The notes beneath the pieces were generated by a model. The model worked only from the letters and a program-made list of their open reading frames with translations, ran no database searches and was not told the origin of the DNA. The position numbers were made by a program, and so were the translations under genes. Positions 26,057 through 37,248 of a stretch of 64,000 nucleotides of DNA are shown in pieces. Origin of the DNA: Opitutia bacterium (GTDB lineage Bacteria; Verrucomicrobiota; Verrucomicrobiia; Opitutales; Opitutaceae); the NCBI GenBank assembly GCA_016217545.1, contig JACRHT010000017.1, positions 1,116,001-1,180,000 of the forward strand, given 5' to 3'. Each line of letters opens with the position of its first letter. Position 1 is the stretch's first letter.

Positions 26057-26092
26057 AATGTCGCGCGGTGCCCGCCCACGCCCGCGTCCCGC

Positions 26093-26692
26093 TCATTCCC
26101 TCGCCCCGCGCGCCGCCCACCGCGCCCACGCGAGCCCCAGCGCCGTTCCGGCGAAATCTGCCGCGATCTGCTCCCACTGCACCGCGCCGCGCTGCCCGGT
26201 GACGTCGTCCTTCAGGAAATTCAGCGCCAGCTCCCAATGCAGGCTGTAAGCCTGCCACAGCACCACCGGCAACCACACCCGCCAAGCCCCCGCGCGCGGC
26301 CGCGTTGCCACCCACGCCTCGAACGGCCGCAACGCCGCCAGCATCGCCACGAGATAAACGCTCGCCGCGAGCGCGCGCCCGCCGTTCGTCGCCGGCCGCC
26401 AGCCCGGCCAGCACATCCACCACAGCAACACGACGAGGAACGCTCCCACGCTCCAGCCGTGGTTCGCCACCACACGCCACACGGGCATCACGCGCGACTG
26501 CATCGCCACCTCCCGCGCCCCGAGCGTGAGCGTCACTACGAGTCCCGCCCCGCCCAACACATGCGCCGCCAGCACCAGATGCTCGTAGGCGAGATGATGG
26601 TAGAGCCACAATCCCATGTAGCCCGTCAGCCGCTGAGCCGTGAACAGCAACACGCCGCACGCGGCCAACACCAGATGCGTGTCGGCCGGCAT
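26093..26692 (-). CDS. Orphan multi-pass membrane protein
   Basis: A 199-residue hydrophobic protein with about six predicted membrane segments, rich in Trp, Leu, Ala and Val. Distinct pieces are YMGLWLYHHLAYEHLVLAAH, an H/Y-rich first hairpin, and a C-terminal QWEQIAADFAGTALGLAWARW that loosely resembles the last helix of VanZ-like proteins. No catalytic motif was recognised. ATG 26692 is chosen because the frame above it runs through a large palindrome and basic unpatterned sequence; ATG 26749 is an alternative. No Shine-Dalgarno is evident. Confidence 0.5.
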   Translation of the reverse strand: MPADTHLVLAACGVLLFTAQRLTGYMGLWLYHHLAYEHLVLAAHVLGGAGLVVTLTLGAREVAMQSRVMPVWRVVANHGWSVGAFLVVLLWWMCWPGWRPATNGGRALAASVYLVAMLAALRPFEAWVATRPRAGAWRVWLPVVLWQAYSLHWELALNFLKDDVTGQRGAVQWEQIAADFAGTALGLAWARWAARGARE

Positions 26693-26799
26693 CCAGGACG
26701 TGCTCGTAAACTGCCTCGGCAATAGTCCGCGATTCCGCACGCCGCGCATGAAAGCCGCGCCGCCACCCCTTGTCCGCCTCGAAATCGCCTCGCCCGCCG

Positions 26800-26856
26800 G
26801 TGGAACGCGTTGACCCCAACGCGCTCGGATCGGGTTGAGGTCAACCCGATCCACCC
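26800..26856. repeat. Nested palindrome (57 bp) upstream of the orphan membrane gene
   Basis: The outer arms are GGTGGA (26800-26805) and TCCACC (26851-26856). Inside are GCGTTG/CAACGC (26807-26822) and a perfect 12-bp inverted repeat GGATCGGGTTGA/TCAACCCGATCC with a 2-bp spacer (26827-26852). The last shares bases with the outer stem, so two alternative folds exist. It is the main content of the 340-bp non-coding stretch 26693-27032, which also contains the rnpB terminator hairpin. Confidence 0.6.
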
Positions 26857-26982
26857 TCTCGCCCGCCGTAAAGATACCGCCGGCAGCGCCCACCGCAACG
26901 CCACCCAAAGTGACACGACCCGGGCCGCCCATGGTGTGCTTTGGCGCTTCTTGCGCTTTTGCGGCCCGTCCTTCCGCCAAAT

Positions 26983-27020
26983 GGAGCGGGGCGTGCCGCT
27001 CGTCGCAGCACGCCCCGCGT
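26983..27020 (-). terminator. Probable rnpB terminator
   Basis: A perfect 11-bp stem GCGGGGCGTGC/GCACGCCCCGC (26986-26996 and 27008-27018) with an 11-nt loop lies 14 bp beyond the rnpB 3' end on the minus strand. The following sequence is TCCATTTGG, a weak T-tract. Confidence 0.55.
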
Positions 27021-27032
27021 GGTGATGAACTA

Positions 27033-27461
27033 GTTTCGACGCCGTAAGCCGGATTCTGTGACCCCGACAGAGTCGGGGCTGACCTTCATTTCTCTCAACT
27101 CCCTGCAAGCAGAGACTTGCCCCGTCTTCGCGCCGCTTGCGCGGAACTCCGACGGGGTGCGGCATACCCGCGGCTATCGGACGGGCCGCCCAGCCGCCTA
27201 TGTTGCCTTGCACCGGATTGGGTTTTTCGTGCCGCCGGCATTGCTACCGAGCGCGGTGGGCTCTTACCCCACCTTTTCACCCTTACCGCGCCATAGCTCG
27301 GCGAAGCCGAGCGACGGCGGGCGGTTTGTTCTCTGTGACACTGTCCATCGCGACGCCTTGACGCGACGCGCCCGCGCTTTCACGCGGAATCCTGCCCGAT
27401 GGTGTCCGGACTTTCCTCTCCTGGTTCAAAGAACTCGGAGCGAAGGTCTGGCCCCGAAACT
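27033..27461 (-). ncRNA. rnpB: RNase P RNA, bacterial class A
   Basis: The catalytic RNA that trims tRNA 5' leaders, about 429 nt. Read on the minus strand it begins AGTTTCGGGGCCAGACC and ends CGTCGAAACT, whose ends pair as helix P1 (AGTTTCG/CGAAACT). Signature blocks are present: GAGGAAAGTCCGGACACC near the 5' end, AGGGTGAAAAGGTGGGGTAA with AAGAGCCCACCG in the centre, and ACAGAATCCGGCTTA near the 3' end, which contacts the tRNA CCA. Protein frames crossing this stretch are spurious. The 5' end overlaps the stop codon of the zinc-ribbon gene. Confidence 0.96.
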
Positions 27462-28167
27462 AGAGCCGCCAGAGAACGATGCGGCCGCACTGATCGCAAG
27501 TGACAATATTCTCCGACTTGCGCGCCTCGAACTCGATGTTCGAGGAAACTTTCATGTGGCAACCGCCGCAGCGGCCGCCCTGCACCGGCACGCACACCGG
27601 CAAGCCCGGCTTTTTCGCGAGACGATCGTAGAGCCGCGCCTGCGGCTCCGGCACGGCGCCGCGCGCCGCGTTCGTCTCGGCGACCGCGCGGTCGTGGTCG
27701 GCCTTCAGCTCCTTCTCGTGCGCGCGCAGCGACGCGATCTTCGCCTCGTGGCCGGAAATATTCTCCTTCAGCACGCGCTCGGCGGCGGCGAAGCGCTTCT
27801 TCGCCTCGTCGATCGCATACATCACCTTCAGCTCCTCCTCCTCGAAGCCACCGATCGTCGCCTCCATCGTCTCGATCTCGTGGGTGAGCGCGCGATACTC
27901 GTCGTTCTTGCGCACCTCGAGCTGCTGCGTGCGATACTTGGCGGCCTTCTCCTGCGCGGACTTGATGTCGTTCTCGAGCGACTTCTTCTTCGCCTCCAGC
28001 CCGTGCCACTCGGTCTTCGCGGTCTCGATCGCCTGCTTTTCGGAAGCGATCTTCGCTTCGACGGCGGCGATGTCGCGGGGCACGGCACCGAGTTGCTGCT
28101 CCAGCGTCAAGCGCTTCATGTCCGCCTCCTGCAACGCGAGCAGGTTATCCAATTTGATCGCAGCCAT
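27460..28167 (-). CDS. C4-type zinc-ribbon coiled-coil protein (DUF164 family)
   Basis: A 235-residue cytoplasmic protein. A long charged coiled coil occupies about residues 10-165, followed by a C-terminal zinc ribbon: GGRCGGCHMKVSS and IVTCDQCGRIVLW give the CxxC...CxxC ligands. Proteins of this family are widespread, are thought to act as nucleic-acid-associated or chaperone-like factors, and have no assigned reaction. The ATG 28167 (MAAIKLDNLLALQEAD) is family-typical; the longer frame to 28290 is rejected. The TAG stop shares two bases with the mature 5' end of rnpB. Confidence 0.85.
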   Translation of the reverse strand: MAAIKLDNLLALQEADMKRLTLEQQLGAVPRDIAAVEAKIASEKQAIETAKTEWHGLEAKKKSLENDIKSAQEKAAKYRTQQLEVRKNDEYRALTHEIETMEATIGGFEEEELKVMYAIDEAKKRFAAAERVLKENISGHEAKIASLRAHEKELKADHDRAVAETNAARGAVPEPQARLYDRLAKKPGLPVCVPVQGGRCGGCHMKVSSNIEFEARKSENIVTCDQCGRIVLWRL

Positions 28168-28435
28168 GCGGCGACACTGCCCGCCGCGCCGCGACACCGT
28201 CAAACGAAACCTCCGGCACGCGGAATTTCCGCCAAAACCTGCGCTCAATCGCGCTCGACTCCAACCGGGCCGAATGGCTCTCCGTGGCACCGCCCGCCGC
28301 GCCCCAAAAACCAGCGTCCGTTTTACGCTGTAAGTTGTTGGTTTTCAGTTTTCTAAAATACCCCAAAAAACCTGAAAAATCCCTTGTGCCGCCCGCCCTT
28401 TTCCGCGACGTTTTCCCATACCCATTTTCACCTGA
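28168..28435 (+). promoter_or_regulatory. Divergent promoter region, gyrB side
   Basis: A non-coding gap of 268 bp between the zinc-ribbon gene and gyrB. The portion 28328-28386 is markedly A/T-rich for this genome, with TTGTTGG and CTAAAATACC that could hold gyrB promoter elements, although spacing is not ideal. Nothing else was recognised. Confidence 0.3.
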
Positions 28436-30943
<2,508 letters not shown>

Positions 30944-30950
30944 TTCCCAT

Positions 30951-31031
30951 CGTTCTCGTTCGTCGTTCTCTTTCTCGTTCTCGACGGGAAAGCGACCGGG
31001 AGAACGAGAACGAGTAAGAGAACGAGAAAGA
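30951..31031. repeat. Pyrimidine/purine inverted repeat between gyrB and gyrA
   Basis: The left part (30951-30982) is a run of CGTTCTC-type pyrimidine units. The right part (about 31000-31030) is its purine complement, a run of GAGAACGAG units, separated by GACGGGAAAGCGACC. The arms are about 30 nt and imperfect because the short units can pair in more than one register. It fills most of the 101-bp spacer ahead of the gyrA start and would fold in the gyrBA mRNA. Confidence 0.6.
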
Positions 31032-31044
31032 TTTCCCCGCAGCC

Positions 31045-33627
31045 ATGTATACGGCCAACGAAAAGCTCTCCACCGCCAACATCACCGACATCATGCAGAC
31101 CGCCTACATCGATTATTCGATGTCGGTCATCATCAGTCGCGCGCTCCCCGACGCCCGCGACGGCCTGAAGCCGGTGCAGCGCCGCATCCTCTACGCGATG
31201 CTCCGCGAAGGACTCCTCCACAACCGCGCCTTCGACAAGTGCGCCGGTGTCGTCGGTGAAGTCCTTAAGAACTACCACCCGCACGGCGACTCCTCCGTTT
31301 ACGACACTCTCGTCCGCCTCGCGCAAAACTGGGTGATGCGCTACCAGCTCATCGACCCGCAGGGCAACTTCGGCTCCGTCGACGGCGACCCGCCCGCCGC
31401 CTACCGCTACACCGAGTGCCGCCTCCGCGACATTTCCGAAGAGCTGCTCAAGGACATCGAGGAAGAGACCGTCGACTTCGCGCCTAACTACAAGGAGTCG
31501 ACCACCGAGCCCACCGTCCTTCCCGCCGCGCTGCCGAACCTCCTGATGAACGGCTCGACCGGCATCGCGGTCGGCATGACGACCAACATCCCGCCGCACA
31601 ACCTCAGCGAGATCATCGACGCGACGTGCGTCGTCATCGACCGCCCCAACGTCTCCGTCGACGAGCTCGTCACCTACATCCCCGGCCCCGACTTCCCGAC
31701 CGGCGGCTACATCAACGGCCGCGCCGGCATCCGCTCCTACCTCACCACCGGCAAGGGCATCGTCCGCATGCGCGGCAAAGCCCACACCGAGGAACTCAAG
31801 GGCGGCGGCGAGCAGATCGTCATCACCGAGATTCCCTACAACGTTAACCGCGCGACACTCGTGCTCCGCATCGCCGAGCTCGTCCGCGAAAAGGAAATCG
31901 ACGGCATCCGCGACCTCCGCGACGAGTCCGACGAGAACACGCGCATCGTCATCGAGCTGAAGCGCGGCGAGCAGTCGCAGGTCATCATCAATCAGCTTTA
32001 CCAGAAGACCGCCCTCGAATCCTCCTTCGGCGTCATCCTGCTGGCCCTCGACAAGAAGCGGCCGAAGCAGATGAACATCAAGGAACTCATCGAGTGCTAC
32101 ATCGACCACCGCCGCGACGTCGTCACCCGCCGCACGCAGTTCCGCCTCAACCGCGCCAAGGAACGCGCCCACATCCTCGAAGGCTACATCATCGCCCTCG
32201 ATAACCTCGACGACTTCGTGAAGATCATCCGCGCGTCGAAAGACAAGGAGGAGGCCAAGCAGCGGTTGATGCTCAAGTATCCGCTCTCCGAAGCGCAGAC
32301 CAACGCCATCCTCGAACTCCGCCTCTACCAGCTCACCGGCCTCGAACGCGGCAAGATCGAAGCCGAATACCTCGAACTCATGAAACTCATCGAGGAGCTC
32401 CAAGGCATCCTCGACGACGAGTCGAAGCTCCTCGCCCTCATCAAGAGCGAGCTGATCGCCCTCCGCGACAAATACGCCTCCCCGCGCCGCACGCAGATCA
32501 TCGACGACGCCGGCGACCTCCGCATGGAGGACGTCATCCCGAACGAGGGCGCCGTCATCACCGTCTCGCACCTCGGCTTCATCAAGCGCACGCCCGTCGC
32601 CGAATACCGCTCCCAGAAACGCGGCGGCAAAGGCGTCATCGGCGCCGAGACCTACGAGGACGATTTCGTCGAAAACCTCTTCACCGCCTCGACGCACGAC
32701 TACGTGCTGTTCTTAACCAGCACCGGCCAGTGCCACGCGAAGAAGGTCTACGAAATCCCCGAAGGCACCCGCACCGCCAAGGGCAAGTCCGTCGCCTCCT
32801 TCCTCCGCCTCACCAACGGCGAGAAACTCGCCGCGCTCCTCTGCGTAAAGGAATTCACGCCCGAGCACTTCGTCGTCATGGCCACCAAGAGCGGCGCGAT
32901 CAAAAAGACCGCCCTCGCCGAATACGAAGGCGCCACCCGCGAAGGCGGCATCCGCGGCATGAAGCTCTCCGAAGGCGACGCCATCGTCGGCGCCGTCCTC
33001 ACCAACGGCTCGAACGAGATCGTCCTCGTCTCGCACCAAGGCCAGGCCGTCCGCTTCTACGAAGGCGCCGCCGAGACCGACGATGTCGAAGGCGCCGATG
33101 CCACCGCCACCACCGCGCCCGCCGCCGAAGGCGAGGAAGCCGAAGGCCCGAAGCTCGGCCTGCGCTCGCAAGGCCGCTTCACCGGCGGCGTCACCGGAAT
33201 GCGCTTCAAGAAAGCCGGCGACTACCTGCAAGCCCTCGAAGTTTGCGACCACGAGGCGCGCCTGCTCGTCGCCCGCGAAGACGGCGTCGGCAAACGCACG
33301 CCGTTCGAAGACTACCGCAAGACCCGCCGCGGCGGCACTGGCGTCATCGCGATCGACTTGCCCGACGACGGCTCCGTCGCGGTCGCCGGCGCCCTCAGCG
33401 TCCGCGACACCGACGAGGTCATGCTCCTCACCGCCAAGGGCCAAAGCATCCGCACCCGCGTGAAGGAAATCCGCGAAACCGGTCGCGGCGCGAAAGGCGT
33501 CCGCCTCGTCAACCTCGAGGCTGGCGACAAGCTCCTGGCGATCGCGAAAGTGATTTCCTCCCCGGACGAGGAAGCCGCGAACGAAGCCCCTGAAGCCCCC
33601 GCCCCCGACGCCCCTCCGTCCGTCTGA
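31045..33627 (+). CDS. gyrA: DNA gyrase subunit A
   Basis: An 860-residue breakage-reunion subunit. The N-terminus has [20 protein letters not shown] and the winged helix containing [20 protein letters not shown]. The catalytic Tyr lies in [10 protein letters not shown]. The residues equivalent to E. coli quinolone-resistance positions Ser83 and Asp87 are Ser and Asp, i.e. the sensitive-type residues. The C-terminal beta-pinwheel carries a GyrA-box variant QKRGGKG, needed for DNA wrapping. An acidic, Ala-rich insert near residue 690 ([20 protein letters not shown]) is unusual, as is the tail rich in Glu, Ala and Pro. Confidence 0.97.
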   Translation: MYTANEKLSTANITDIMQTAYIDYSMSVIISRALPDARDGLKPVQRRILYAMLREGLLHNRAFDKCAGVVGEVLKNYHPHGDSSVYDTLVRLAQNWVMRYQLIDPQGNFGSVDGDPPAAYRYTECRLRDISEELLKDIEEETVDFAPNYKESTTEPTVLPAALPNLLMNGSTGIAVGMTTNIPPHNLSEIIDATCVVIDRPNVSVDELVTYIPGPDFPTGGYINGRAGIRSYLTTGKGIVRMRGKAHTEELKGGGEQIVITEIPYNVNRATLVLRIAELVREKEIDGIRDLRDESDENTRIVIELKRGEQSQVIINQLYQKTALESSFGVILLALDKKRPKQMNIKELIECYIDHRRDVVTRRTQFRLNRAKERAHILEGYIIALDNLDDFVKIIRASKDKEEAKQRLMLKYPLSEAQTNAILELRLYQLTGLERGKIEAEYLELMKLIEELQGILDDESKLLALIKSELIALRDKYASPRRTQIIDDAGDLRMEDVIPNEGAVITVSHLGFIKRTPVAEYRSQKRGGKGVIGAETYEDDFVENLFTASTHDYVLFLTSTGQCHAKKVYEIPEGTRTAKGKSVASFLRLTNGEKLAALLCVKEFTPEHFVVMATKSGAIKKTALAEYEGATREGGIRGMKLSEGDAIVGAVLTNGSNEIVLVSHQGQAVRFYEGAAETDDVEGADATATTAPAAEGEEAEGPKLGLRSQGRFTGGVTGMRFKKAGDYLQALEVCDHEARLLVAREDGVGKRTPFEDYRKTRRGGTGVIAIDLPDDGSVAVAGALSVRDTDEVMLLTAKGQSIRTRVKEIRETGRGAKGVRLVNLEAGDKLLAIAKVISSPDEEAANEAPEAPAPDAPPSV

Positions 33628-33650
33628 GTAGCGCCGGCTTCCCGCCGGCC
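33628..33650. repeat. GTAG-headed REP-like element after gyrA
   Basis: GTAG begins immediately after the gyrA stop codon. It is followed by GCCGGC (33633-33638), TTCCC and GCCGGC (33644-33649), an inverted repeat that can fold alone. The gyrA terminator follows 14 bp later. Confidence 0.5.
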
Positions 33651-33662
33651 CTCCCTCCCTTC

Positions 33663-33693
33663 AAAGGCGCGCCCAACGGCGCGCCTTTTTCTT
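33663..33693 (+). terminator. Intrinsic terminator of gyrA
   Basis: A perfect 10-bp stem AAGGCGCGCC/GGCGCGCCTT (33664-33673, 33678-33687) with a CAAC loop, followed by TTTTTCTTT. It lies 36 bp past the gyrA stop. Confidence 0.9.
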
Positions 33694-33779
33694 TCCCATC
33701 TTCTGTGGGCGGTGCGCCCTCACCCCGCGGGCCATCGCATTACTGCCCGGACGCCGGGTGCGGGCACCCAACCCGCACT

Positions 33780-34316
33780 TCAATTCAACTTTACCGGCTT
33801 CACCTTCACCCGCTCGCGCACGCCTTCGATCTCGAGCCAATAGGCGCCGAGCATACCGGGGTAGATCTTCACCGCTGGCGCGTGGCGCTTGTCGTCGTAG
33901 CGCGCGCTGCCGCCCGTCTGTTGCCAGATTTGGCCGTTCTCCAGTTTGAAAACGGTCTTGCCGGTCCACCCCTCGTAGTCGCCCGCCAGCCGGCTCTCGA
34001 CCGCCTCCGCCGCCTCGGGCTTGTCCGCCGTCTCCTGGAGCGTCACCAGCGCGCGCAGCCAGCTGGGACCACTCGCCTTCGTCTCCGCCTTGGCCGCCGC
34101 CTTCGGCGCTTCCGCGCGCACGGTCGCCACGGCGGTTTTCACCGCCCCCTGCTCACGCTCGGCGATCAACTGTTCCAATTGCGCGAGTTCCTCGGCTGTC
34201 AGTTTGTTCAAACCGGCGGCGGCGAATTTCTCGGGCGGCAGGTTCTTGAGGAACGCGTCGGCTGCGGTCGCAGACACCGCGATCATCCCAGCGAGCAGGC
34301 ATGCGATCAGTTTCAT
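33780..34316 (-). CDS. Small secreted protein, NGQxW family (paralogue 2)
   Basis: A 178-residue exported protein with a signal peptide (MKLIACLLAGMIAVSATAAD). A helical segment (LTAEELAQLEQLIAERE) is followed by an Ala/Lys linker and a C-terminal beta-rich domain with TGKTVFKLENGQIWQQTG, a GMLGAYWLEIEG strand pair and the terminal RVKVKPVKLN. Proteins with the F-x-L-x-NGQ-x-W pattern are found in several Gram-negative groups without assigned function. It is the shorter copy of the gene 58 bp upstream, clearly a tandem duplication. ATG 34316 precedes the signal peptide directly. Confidence 0.75.
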   Translation of the reverse strand: MKLIACLLAGMIAVSATAADAFLKNLPPEKFAAAGLNKLTAEELAQLEQLIAEREQGAVKTAVATVRAEAPKAAAKAETKASGPSWLRALVTLQETADKPEAAEAVESRLAGDYEGWTGKTVFKLENGQIWQQTGGSARYDDKRHAPAVKIYPGMLGAYWLEIEGVRERVKVKPVKLN

Positions 34317-34374
34317 GATTCCGAAAACTAGCGCGTCATCGCTGCCTCGCAACGGCGGCGCGACGAAAAGTGCG

Positions 34375-35022
34375 CTATTCGAGTTTAACCGGCTTAACCT
34401 TCACACGGATCGCCGCCTCGGGGATCTGCAGCCAGAAAGTGCCAAACATCCCCGGCCGCACCCGCACCACGGGATGATCGTAGGTCGGCCCCGCATAGGC
34501 GTCCGACTCCGTCATCTGCCAGACTTGTCCGTTCTCCAGCGTGAACGTCCGGCGTCCGCTGAACGTCGAGACGGAGCCGGCCAGACGGGATTCGATCGCC
34601 TCCTCGGCCTCCGGCTTCGCCTCCGCGCGTCTCAAAGTGATCAGAGCTCCCAGCCAACCGGGGCCCTTCTTCTCGGCCACCGCCGGCTTTTCCGCCGCCG
34701 CCTTGGCCTTCGCTTCCGCAGCCGCGGCCTTCTCCTCGGCCTCTTTCGCCTTCGCTTCGGACGCCGCGGCTTGACGCGCGACTTCCTGCACCTGCGCCTG
34801 CGTCGCCGCGACCTTCTGCTCCGCCGCCTCCTGCACCACGGCGACCGCACCGGCCTTGTAGCGCTCGACCGCGGCCTTGAGCTTCGCGAGTTCCGCCGGG
34901 CTCAATTTCTCCAAACCCGCCGCGGCCTGCTCCTCCGCCGTCATCGTTCGCGTGAAGTCCTGCGCCTGCACCGTCGCCACCGCCAGCACCAGCGCGCCGA
35001 GCCAAGTCATCAGTTTGTGCAT
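34375..35022 (-). CDS. Small secreted protein, NGQxW family, with coiled-coil insert (paralogue 1)
   Basis: A 215-residue exported protein, signal peptide MHKLMTWLGALVLAVATVQA. It shares the LSPAELAKLK helix, the WLGALITLRRAEAKPEAEEA segment, RTFTLENGQVWQMTE and the terminal RVKVKPVKLE with its downstream paralogue. It differs by about 45 extra residues of Ala/Glu/Lys heptad-like sequence (about 60-110) that should form a coiled coil. ATG 35022 is chosen from the signal peptide; the frame further up is basic and unpatterned. It is divergent from the PTS gene, with 124 bp between them. Confidence 0.75.
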   Translation of the reverse strand: MHKLMTWLGALVLAVATVQAQDFTRTMTAEEQAAAGLEKLSPAELAKLKAAVERYKAGAVAVVQEAAEQKVAATQAQVQEVARQAAASEAKAKEAEEKAAAAEAKAKAAAEKPAVAEKKGPGWLGALITLRRAEAKPEAEEAIESRLAGSVSTFSGRRTFTLENGQVWQMTESDAYAGPTYDHPVVRVRPGMFGTFWLQIPEAAIRVKVKPVKLE

Positions 35023-35146
35023 GCGCCTCGTTCTGCGCGCCGCGCGCTCCGCCGCAATGTCGAAAAAATTCCGTCCTGCGCGCGTCGCGCGCACTCTCGC
35101 CTTGCCAAGGTGCGTCCGCGCGAGTCTTTTGGATTTCCCGACGCTC

Positions 35147-35626
35147 ATGGCGACCCGTCTGTCCAAGCTCCTCGACCCCGCGCGCATCACGCTCGCCCTG
35201 CAAAGCACGAAGCGCACGAACGCCATCAACGAAGTCGCCAAGCTCCTCGAGTCTCACCCCGACGTCGCAAATTTCCAGGGCTTCTACAACGAGCTGCTCG
35301 CGCGCGAGCGCCTCGACACCACCTGCCTCGGCAACGAAATCGCGCTCCCACACGCGCGCACCGAGCACGTGAAGAAAATCGTCCTCGCCGTCGGCCGCAG
35401 CACCGAGGGCGTGCTCTTCGAGAACAGCAACCAGACGGTGAAGCTGATGTTCGTGCTCGGCACGCCGAAGAACAATCCCACCGACTATCTCATCCTCGTC
35501 GGCGCGCTCTGCCGCCTGATCAAGGACGCCGCCTCGCGCGACGCCCTGATGGCCGCGCCCACCCCCGAGGCGTTTATCGCCACGGTGCAGGAGCTGGAAA
35601 ACAAGATCCTCGGTCCGGAGAAATAA
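35147..35626 (+). CDS. PTS EIIA-type protein (fructose/nitrogen subfamily)
   Basis: A 159-residue single-domain EIIA of the fructose/mannitol/PtsN class. The phosphorylatable histidine lies in CLGNEIALPHARTEHV (about residue 64). The following VLAVGRSTEGV and MFVLGTPKNNPTDYL strands fit the fold. There is no EIIB/EIIC or HPr gene nearby, so a regulatory PtsN-like role is more likely than sugar uptake. ATG 35147 gives the family length; the open frame further upstream is antisense to the paralogue gene. Confidence 0.85.
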   Translation: MATRLSKLLDPARITLALQSTKRTNAINEVAKLLESHPDVANFQGFYNELLARERLDTTCLGNEIALPHARTEHVKKIVLAVGRSTEGVLFENSNQTVKLMFVLGTPKNNPTDYLILVGALCRLIKDAASRDALMAAPTPEAFIATVQELENKILGPEK

Positions 35627-35664
35627 GATCGCGTCGGCGCACCGCCCACGCGCCCCGTGCCCCT

Positions 35665-35687
35665 GTAGGAGCCTGCTTGCAGGCGAC
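35665..35687. repeat. GTAG-headed REP-like element
   Basis: GTAG at 35665 followed by GCCTGC-TT-GCAGGC (35671-35684), a perfect 6-bp hairpin with a 2-nt centre. It lies 38 bp after the PTS gene stop. Confidence 0.55.
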
Positions 35688-35806
35688 CGAATAAACCCGC
35701 ACGACCGCATCATCGCCGACAGAGACGCAGGCCGGTGCCCTTCCGCCGCCGCGCTCTGCCAAGCCTTTTTGTCGCCGGCCGCGCGCGAACACGCGCGCTT
35801 CCCGTC

Positions 35807-35830
35807 GTAGGCCGCGTGCTTGCACGCGCA
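35807..35830. repeat. GTAG-headed REP-like element
   Basis: GTAG at 35807 followed by GCGTGC-TT-GCACGC (35814-35827). It has the same architecture and the same CTTG centre as the element 142 bp to the left. It lies 31 bp from the end of the convergent S41 peptidase gene. Between the two is a further GCGCGCG/CGCGCGC palindrome at 35781-35798. Confidence 0.55.
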
Positions 35831-35858
35831 CGTTGCTCTGCGTATCGCAGGCTACGCC

Positions 35859-37184
35859 TCAGTCGTCCTCGCCGCTGTCCGCCGGCTTCTCGAACACCCA
35901 GCAAACGCCCGCGACCTGCTCCGGCGTGCGCACCACGCCGAGCTGTTTCAGCGCCCGCGCTAGGACCGGATCGCGCCGCGCCACCAGATCCGCACCCGTA
36001 AGCGGCATCATGAAATCCGGCGTCACGCCCACGCCCTCGATCTTTTTCCCGTCCAACAACTCGAACTCGGACTGCGCCACCACGGTGCCGAAAAACACCA
36101 TCCGATCGACGCCGACTTTGCTCGTTTGCGCGTAGCCCTTCTGCACCGCGCCCGCCGTGCGATCGCCGAGCAGCAAACCGCGCCCGTTCTGCTGCACCGC
36201 CGCCGCGACCATTTCCGCTCCGGACCCGCTGAAGCGATCGACGAGCACCATCAGCTTGCCCGTCCATGGCTTCTCGCGCCGCAACTCGGCCACCACCGGC
36301 TTCACCCGGTCGCGTTCGCGCTCGACGCCGATCTTCGTGTCGCGCCCGAGCAGCACCGCGATCACGCGCAACACCTGTCCGACCGCCCCGCCCGGATTGC
36401 CGCGCAAATCGAGCACGAGCCGGTCATAGCCGCGGATTTTCGCCAGCCCCTCCGTGATCTCCGCGTCGGACATGAAACGCTTCAAGCGCCACACGAACAC
36501 CCCGTCGAACTCCTCGTAACGATTCCGCCCCCGCTCCACGCGGTCGCCCTGCTGGCGCATCAGGACATCGAAGTCCCGCCGCAAATCCAGGTTGCGCTCG
36601 CGCTCCGTGACCTTCGTCGCGATCTCCAACTCGCGCGCCGGCTCACCCGGCGACGCGAGGGTGAGCCGCAGACTCCGGTGCGGCTCGATCGCGTTCAACA
36701 GATACATCCACGCGCGCAATGTGTCCGCCGCGACGGGCGCCCCGTCGATCGCGAGCAATTGGTCGCCGACCTTCAGCCCCTTTTTCGCCGCGTCGCTGCC
36801 CGGCTTCACCCGATGGATGAGGCAGGACTTGCCCGACGCCATCGCGCTCCAGCCGTAGTCGAAATCGAAGCCCCAACGCGGCGGGACGAAATACGTGTGC
36901 GAATCCCCAAACGCGCGCGTGACGCCTGCGATGGCGCGAAACACCTCGGCATTCGACTGTGCCTGCGCGATGCGCGCGCTCGCCTCGGCGACCACCGCGT
37001 CGAGCTTCACGCCCTTGAACGCGGGATCGTAGTGATGCTCGGCGATGTCGCGCCGCACCTGCTTGAGCATGATCTGGCCCGCCTCGCGTTGGTAATCGGA
37101 GAGCCCGCCGGAATTCTCGGCCGCCTGCACGGCACCGGCCAACGCGATCACGATGGCTGCAAGAAATTGTTTCAGCATAGTCAT
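35859..37184 (-). CDS. S41-family (tail-specific protease-like) serine peptidase
   Basis: A 441-residue exported peptidase: signal peptide (to about 22), an N-terminal helical region, a PDZ domain (about 125-185, with VKPGSDAAKKGLKVGDQLLA), and an S41 domain. Catalytic features are VDRFSGSGAEMVAAA with the nucleophile Ser and GDRTAGAVQKGY with the general-base Lys. The C-terminal region ends acidic (DSGEDD). C-terminal processing peptidases cleave periplasmic proteins; the substrate here is unknown. Start ATG 37184; MTMLKQ has a second ATG two codons in. Confidence 0.85.
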   Translation of the reverse strand: MTMLKQFLAAIVIALAGAVQAAENSGGLSDYQREAGQIMLKQVRRDIAEHHYDPAFKGVKLDAVVAEASARIAQAQSNAEVFRAIAGVTRAFGDSHTYFVPPRWGFDFDYGWSAMASGKSCLIHRVKPGSDAAKKGLKVGDQLLAIDGAPVAADTLRAWMYLLNAIEPHRSLRLTLASPGEPARELEIATKVTERERNLDLRRDFDVLMRQQGDRVERGRNRYEEFDGVFVWRLKRFMSDAEITEGLAKIRGYDRLVLDLRGNPGGAVGQVLRVIAVLLGRDTKIGVERERDRVKPVVAELRREKPWTGKLMVLVDRFSGSGAEMVAAAVQQNGRGLLLGDRTAGAVQKGYAQTSKVGVDRMVFFGTVVAQSEFELLDGKKIEGVGVTPDFMMPLTGADLVARRDPVLARALKQLGVVRTPEQVAGVCWVFEKPADSGEDD

Positions 37185-37248
37185 CCGTGGCCCGCGGACA
37201 TTTTCGAGTCAGGCAAACGCCCCGCGCCGTCGCAAGTCCGTCCCCGCA

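Noticed and set aside
24471-26819. Open minus-strand frame of 782 codons opposite the PilX-like gene
   Set aside because: Gly/Ala/Asp-rich antisense shadow with no start context or motif.
27058-28356. Open plus-strand frame of 432 codons across the rnpB region
   Set aside because: It crosses the conserved RNase P RNA and is antisense to the zinc-ribbon gene.
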